Source: JALZAI01 sp038207565
Lineage (GTDB): Bacteria; Actinomycetota; Actinomycetes; Mycobacteriales; Jatrophihabitantaceae
Reading direction: 5' to 3'
Assembly (NCBI GenBank): GCA_038207565.1
Contig: JBBQZQ010000009.1
Location: 39,073-103,072, forward strand
Length of the DNA stretch: 64,000 nucleotides
Below the pieces are notes generated by a model. It saw nothing but the letters and a program-made list of their open reading frames with translations, was not told where the DNA came from and made no database searches. Below, one piece after another: positions 60,307-64,000 of the stretch (its first letter is position 1; every line of letters starts with the position of its first letter). The position numbers and the translations under genes were made by a program.

Positions 60307-60929
60307 CGCGCGCCCGGACCGAGATCACCCGCCTGCGCGAGAAAGCCAGCTCGGATCGGGCCGCGCTGAACGACCTGCTCGACTCGGCACGCGTCGGCCA
60401 TTTCGGACTGGTCGGAGCCGACGGTGCGCCGGTGGTCGTCCCGACCGCCGTCGTGCGCGACGGCGACCGCGTCCTGGCTCACGGCTCGACCGGTTCACGG
60501 TGGATGCGCCGGCTCGCCGACGGTGCGCCGACGTGTCTGGCGGTGACCGCCTTCGACGGCCTCGTCGTCGCCCGCTCCGCCTTCGAGTCCTCGATCCACT
60601 ACCGCAGCGCGGTCCTGTTCGGCTCGTGCACTCCGGTTACCGATCGCGACGACGCGCTCGACGTCATCACCGAAGCCCTGTTGCCGGGGCGCGGTGCCGA
60701 GCTGCGCCGTCCGACGGCCGGCGAACTCGCCGCCACGCTCGTGCTCTCACTGCCGATCGAGGAATGGTCGCTCAAGGTGTCGGCCGGCTGGCCGGACGAC
60801 CCACCCGAGGATGTCGCCGGCCCGGCCTGGGCGGGTGTCGTGCCGCGGCTGGTCAGCTACGGCGTCCCGGTGGCGGCTCCGGACCTGCGTTCGGACATCC
60901 CTGTTCCGCCCTCCGTCCGCAATCTCTGA
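60303..60929 (+). CDS. Pyridoxamine 5'-phosphate oxidase-like FMN protein
   Basis: The 208-residue protein has a PNPOx-like split barrel: ALNDLLDSARVGHFGLVGADGAPVVVPTAVV at the start, then GSTGSRWMRRLADGAPTCLAVTAFDGLVVARSAFESSIHYRSAVLFG (AFESSIHYRSAV is diagnostic), and ATLVLSLPIEEWSLKVSAGWPDD. Members bind FMN or F420. The ATG overlaps the preceding FAD gene (ATGA), so ald, the FAD oxidase and this gene form an operon. A palindrome follows its stop. Confidence 0.82.
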   Translation: MTRARTEITRLREKASSDRAALNDLLDSARVGHFGLVGADGAPVVVPTAVVRDGDRVLAHGSTGSRWMRRLADGAPTCLAVTAFDGLVVARSAFESSIHYRSAVLFGSCTPVTDRDDALDVITEALLPGRGAELRRPTAGELAATLVLSLPIEEWSLKVSAGWPDDPPEDVAGPAWAGVVPRLVSYGVPVAAPDLRSDIPVPPSVRNL

Positions 60930-60954
60930 GTCGCGAACGTCGCGCCTCCCCCCG

Positions 60955-61005
60955 TGATCAAGAGGGGCGAAACGCGCGCCAGCGACGTTTGCGGCCTGTT
61001 GATCA
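60955..61005. repeat. Long palindrome P6, relative of P5
   Basis: Arms at 60955-60974 and 60986-61005 pair at 15 of 20 positions, with an 11-nt loop. The left arm shares TGATCAA and GCGAAACG with P5. It lies in the 144-nt spacer after the PNPOx-like gene; the imperfect stem makes it a weaker terminator than P5. Confidence 0.65.
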
Positions 61006-61073
61006 GCTGGGTGCGCGCCAGGGGTGGACGCCGGTGGGCGATCAGGTGATCGGAGCGCCATTACGGTGCAGCT

Positions 61074-63050
61074 ATGACCGGCTTCGCATCGTTCGACGAC
61101 TTCCTGGCGCATCCGCGCATCACCGACCTGGCCCTTTCCCACGACGGCACCAGGCTCGTCGCCACCATTTCCGTGCTGCGCGACGACGGCGACAAGCTGG
61201 TCGACTCGCTCTGGGAGATCGACCCGTCCGGCGCGGTGGACGCGGCCCGGTTGACCCGTTCAGACAAGGACGAGACCGGACCGTGCTTCCATCCGGACGG
61301 ATCGCTGCTGTTCGTGTCGGCCCGCGACGCCGACGACGACTCCCCCGCCGCGCTGTGGCGCCTGCCCGCCGTGGGCGAGGCCGAGCGCGCGCTCACCCGT
61401 CCCGGTGGCGTCGCGCAGGTGGCCGTGGCCCGCGACGACGACATTGTCGTGGTGGCCACGAGCGCACTGCCCGGCAGCGATGTCGAGTCGGACGAGAAGC
61501 GCCGAACAGCGCGCAAGCAGGCCAAGGTCGCTGCGGTGCTGCACGAGTCGACGCCGGTCCGCTTCTGGGACCACGACCTCGGTCCGGACGAGCCGCGGCT
61601 GCATGCGACAACCCTCGGCAGCGGCGCGGCACCGGTCGATCTGACCCCCGTTCCGCATCGCGCCCTGGACGAGGCATCGTGCACCCTCACCCCCGACGGA
61701 TCCACGGTGTTAACGAGCTGGGCGGTATTCGACGAACCGGGTTTCCCGCGCGCCAGGCTGCTCGCCATCGACACCGCGAGCCGGGATCAGCGCGTGCTCG
61801 CCGATGACCCTGACGCCAGTTTCGGCGCACCGGCCGTGTCGCGTGACGGCCGGAAGGTCGTGTGCGTGCGCGAGCAGGACGCTACGTATGAGAGCGCGCC
61901 ACTCGTGTCGCTATGGCTCGTCGATCTGCAGACCGGCGAGGGACGCGAGCTGGTGAGCGATCCCGATGTCTGGCCGGGGTCCCCCGCCTTCTCCGCGGAC
62001 GGAAGCTCGATCTTCTTCCTCGCCGACGAACTCGGGCACCGGCCCGTGTTCCGCCTGGAGCTCGCCTCGGGTGCAGTCACGCGGGTGACCGCCTCGGGGC
62101 ACTATGCCGCCGTGCACGTGGCTCCCGACGGCATGGCGCTGTACGCGCTGCGCGACGCGGTGGATTCACCACCGCGGCCGGTCCGCCTCGATGCGGCGGC
62201 CACCGATGGTGTCGCCGTCGAGCTGCGGGCCCCCGGTGCCGCCGCGGTGCCCGGCACCCTCGAGGACGTCGTGGTGACCGCGACCGACGGGACCGCGGTC
62301 CGTTCGTGGCTCGCGTTGCCTGAGGGCGCGTCCGCCGCGTCGCCGGCGCCCCTGTTGCTCTGGATCCACGGCGGCCCGCTCAGTTCGTGGAACGGCTGGA
62401 GCTGGCGCTGGAACCCGTGGCTGATGGTGGCCAGGGGCTACGCGGTGCTGCTGCCCGACCCGGCATTGTCCACCGGCTACGGCGCCGACATGATCCGACG
62501 AGGGTGGGGCGAGTGGGGCGGTGCGCCGTTCACCGATCTCATGACGGTCACCGACGCCGTCGCGGACCGTCGTGACATCGACGAGACGAGGACGGCCGCG
62601 ATGGGCGGCTCGTACGGCGGCTACCTGGCGAATTGGGTTGCCGGGCACACCGACCGCTTCCGGTGCATCGTCACGCACGCGAGCCTGTGGGCGCTCGACC
62701 AGTTCCAGGGCACCACTGACATCCCGGGGTACTGGGTGAAGGAATGGGGGCTGCTGGCGGACCGGCCGGAGCGCTACGCCCAGTGGTCACCGCACCACTC
62801 GCTGGGCAAGATCACGACCCCGATGCTGGTGATCCACGGCGACAAGGACTATCGGGTACCGGTCAGCGAGGCGCTGCGCCTGTGGTGGGACCTGCAGCGA
62901 GCAGGCGTCGAGTCGTCGTATCTCTACTTCCCGGACGAGGGGCACTGGATTCTGAAACCGGGGAACGCGCGGGTCTGGTACGAGACCGTGTGGTCGTGGC
63001 TGGGCACGCACCTGCACGGCGAGGCGTGGAGGCGGCCCGAGCTGCTCTGA
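61074..63050 (+). CDS. S9-family serine peptidase (acylaminoacyl-peptidase-like)
   Basis: The 658-residue protein has an N-terminal beta-propeller-like region (LSHDGTRLVATISVLRDDGDKL; VSRDGRKVVCVREQD; FSADGSSIFFLAD) and a C-terminal alpha/beta hydrolase. The catalytic Ser is in MGGSYGGYLANWV, the Asp in HGDKDYRVPVSEAL and the His in PDEGHWILKPGN, the usual S9 order. Members cleave short peptides or acyl-peptides in the cytoplasm; no signal peptide is seen. The start is ATG at 61074, 69 nt past palindrome P6. It ends 18 nt before a degraded convergent TetR gene. Confidence 0.9.
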   Translation: MTGFASFDDFLAHPRITDLALSHDGTRLVATISVLRDDGDKLVDSLWEIDPSGAVDAARLTRSDKDETGPCFHPDGSLLFVSARDADDDSPAALWRLPAVGEAERALTRPGGVAQVAVARDDDIVVVATSALPGSDVESDEKRRTARKQAKVAAVLHESTPVRFWDHDLGPDEPRLHATTLGSGAAPVDLTPVPHRALDEASCTLTPDGSTVLTSWAVFDEPGFPRARLLAIDTASRDQRVLADDPDASFGAPAVSRDGRKVVCVREQDATYESAPLVSLWLVDLQTGEGRELVSDPDVWPGSPAFSADGSSIFFLADELGHRPVFRLELASGAVTRVTASGHYAAVHVAPDGMALYALRDAVDSPPRPVRLDAAATDGVAVELRAPGAAAVPGTLEDVVVTATDGTAVRSWLALPEGASAASPAPLLLWIHGGPLSSWNGWSWRWNPWLMVARGYAVLLPDPALSTGYGADMIRRGWGEWGGAPFTDLMTVTDAVADRRDIDETRTAAMGGSYGGYLANWVAGHTDRFRCIVTHASLWALDQFQGTTDIPGYWVKEWGLLADRPERYAQWSPHHSLGKITTPMLVIHGDKDYRVPVSEALRLWWDLQRAGVESSYLYFPDEGHWILKPGNARVWYETVWSWLGTHLHGEAWRRPELL

Positions 63051-63068
63051 GCCGATGAGTGCGCAGGG

Positions 63069-63560
63069 TCAGCGACCGCGCGGCGCGCCGTAGCGCAGGC
63101 CGCCGACGAGCAGGTCGACCAGGCCCGCGGTGCGCTCGCTCCAGTCCGGCGTGTCGGTGGCCATGCAGATGCCGACCATCGCGCGGAGCAGGTCCGCCGG
63201 TTCGACGTCGTTTCCGATCGCACCGGATTCCACGCCCGCTCGAGCAGCGTCGCAGCGCGGCGGTGATCCGGCGGTGGCTCTCGGCGAACAGGGTGGTATC
63301 CGGACCGAGCGCCGACGTGAGTGCCATTGCCATGCCGCGCTTCTTCGCGACGTAGCCGGCGAAACCGCGCATCCAGAGGGCCAGGGCGTCGACCGGGGCG
63401 TGCTCGGCCAGCAGGTCGTCGACGCCGAACAAGGTGTCGTGGTTGCGCTGTGCATTGGCACGCGGTGCGGGAGTGCGGGGGCGTGTTCGGTTATAGCTTT
63501 CGCGACGCTGCTGCTGGTGACGCTGGCGATCCGGCCTACAGCAAAGGCGGGCCGGCACCG
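63069..63560 (-). pseudogene. TetR-family regulator (SbtR-like), degraded
   Basis: The SbtR-type C-terminal domain is recognisable but broken across frames: DDLLAEHAPVDALALWMRGFAGYVAKKRGMAMALTSALG (HAPVDALALWMRGFAGYV is typical), then LRRC in one frame, LLERA in another and GAIGNDVEPADLLRAMVGICM in a third, with breaks near 63253 and 63238. Upstream, RANAQRNHDTL resembles the first helix of a TetR DNA-binding domain, but the helix-turn-helix that should follow is missing. It cannot function as a DNA-binding regulator as written. It converges with the S9 peptidase gene. Confidence 0.65.
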
Positions 63561-63720
63561 CCCGTCGAGGACCTCGACCTGGCCGGGTAAGCGCCCAGCC
63601 CGGTCGAAGGAACTAGCACCATCGTCCGATGGCGACTGCAACCTCGCCCCGCACAGGCTGTGCACACCAACAACCTCCGGGAAGGTAACCGCCGAACGAC
63701 GCGCCCAGACACGCCGTCCG

Positions 63721-63826
63721 GCACCCAGGGCGGCGGGGCACCCAGGGCGGCGGGGCACCCAGGGCGGCGGGGCGGCGGGGCACCCAGGGCGGCGGGGCAC
63801 CCAGGGCGGCGGGGCGGCGGGGCGGT
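63721..63826. repeat. Tandem 17-bp repeats near the window end
   Basis: Units of GCACCCAGGGCGGCGGG repeat five times from 63721, with GCGGCGGGG spacers expanded between the third, fourth and fifth copies. The array ends at the TAA-containing GTTTTACCCCC segment. It is very GC-rich and could be a variable-number repeat or an assembly artefact at a contig edge. The 160 nt before it (63561-63720) hold no recognisable gene. Confidence 0.75.
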
Positions 63827-63829
63827 GTT

Positions 63830-64000
63830 TTACCCCCGGGGGGCCGCGTTCGCCGGCGCGCACCGGCCCCCCGCGGGGAAAACCGTTCCGCGGCCGTCGC
63901 GGGGGGCGGCGGCGAGCGGGCCGCTGGCGGCGGCGATCTCGCGGCCCCGGGGGTCCCGGACCGTGCAGGCCCCCCCAGCGGCCAGGACTCGCCCCACGAA
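63830..64000 (-). CDS. C-terminal fragment of an unidentified ORF
   Basis: On the minus strand an open frame enters the window from beyond base 64000 and runs 56 codons to a TAA at 63830-63832, reading RVLAAGGACTVRDPRGREIA and later GTVFPAGGRCAPAN. Third codon positions are almost all G/C, consistent with coding. The family is not recognised. Several homopolymer runs (GGGGGG, CCCCCC) in this stretch make sequence errors possible. Confidence 0.3.
   Translation of the reverse strand, partial: FVGRVLAAGGACTVRDPRGREIAAASGPLAAAPRDGRGTVFPAGGRCAPANAAPRG

Noticed and set aside
63721..63826. CRISPR-like array at the window end
   Set aside because: Units of 17 bp abut directly and the only extra bases are expansions of the unit itself.

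Overview
The window is about 64 kb of very GC-rich, densely packed DNA with strong G/C third positions, frequent GTG starts and stop/start overlaps (ATGA, GTGA). Gene order places it in the Actinomycetota. The rimP-nusA-ylxR-infB-ylxP-rbfA-dinF-truB-ribF-rpsO-pnp run, the dxr-rip1-ispG run followed by a GNAT gene, and the divergent aldR/ald pair are all arrangements known from mycobacteria and Streptomyces. I cannot fix the genus; a Frankineae- or Jatrophihabitans-like soil actinomycete would fit.

Region 1 (1-15.4 kb, mostly minus strand) is the transcription/translation housekeeping block. It is interrupted by accessory genes between rpsO and ribF: a frame-broken KDPG aldolase gene, a SRPBCC protein, a LuxR regulator and a secreted beta-rich protein. 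A phosphotransferase-like gene sits between ribF and truB. A Tat-exported protein and a DUF4439 ferritin-like protein lie beyond rimP. Region 2 (15.4-26 kb) holds a two-gene ABC exporter, a HAD hydrolase, a GNAT protein with a tandem-repeat tail, a flippase-like membrane protein and ispG-rip1-dxr. Region 3 (26-35.5 kb) holds 5-oxoprolinase genes pxpABC, a Pit phosphate transporter with its DUF47 partner, purU (apparently with a CTG start), a Bcp peroxidase, a DksA-like zinc-finger protein, an unusual short-variable-arm tRNA with anticodon UAG directly in front of an orphan DNA methyltransferase, and a metallo-beta-lactamase/Rieske fusion.

Region 4 (35.6-51.3 kb) is a catabolic block. A BetA-like choline dehydrogenase, a frameshifted aldehyde dehydrogenase and an APC permease come first. 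After an acyl-ACP desaturase comes a polyamine-type module: agmatinase-like hydrolase, saccharopine-dehydrogenase-like protein, PuuB-like FAD oxidase and PotCBDA importer, divergent from an Lrp regulator and a class III aminotransferase. A strong palindrome lies in the divergent promoter region. Region 5 (51.3-55.2 kb) is an apparent insertion of about 3.9 kb bounded by exact 34-bp direct repeats; one copy is the 3' end of the aminotransferase gene. It carries a secreted protein and a SARP/AfsR-type ATPase regulator. Region 6 (55.2-64 kb) holds a renalase-like oxidoreductase, a SCO6745-family protein, aldR/ald, a second PuuB-like FAD enzyme, a PNPOx-like protein, an S9 peptidase, a degraded TetR gene and a repeat-rich window end.

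Across the window, several long intergenic palindromes (arms 14-23 bp) fall into at least two sequence families. Three coding loci (KDPG aldolase, aldehyde dehydrogenase, TetR) show frame breaks that may be real decay or assembly indels.
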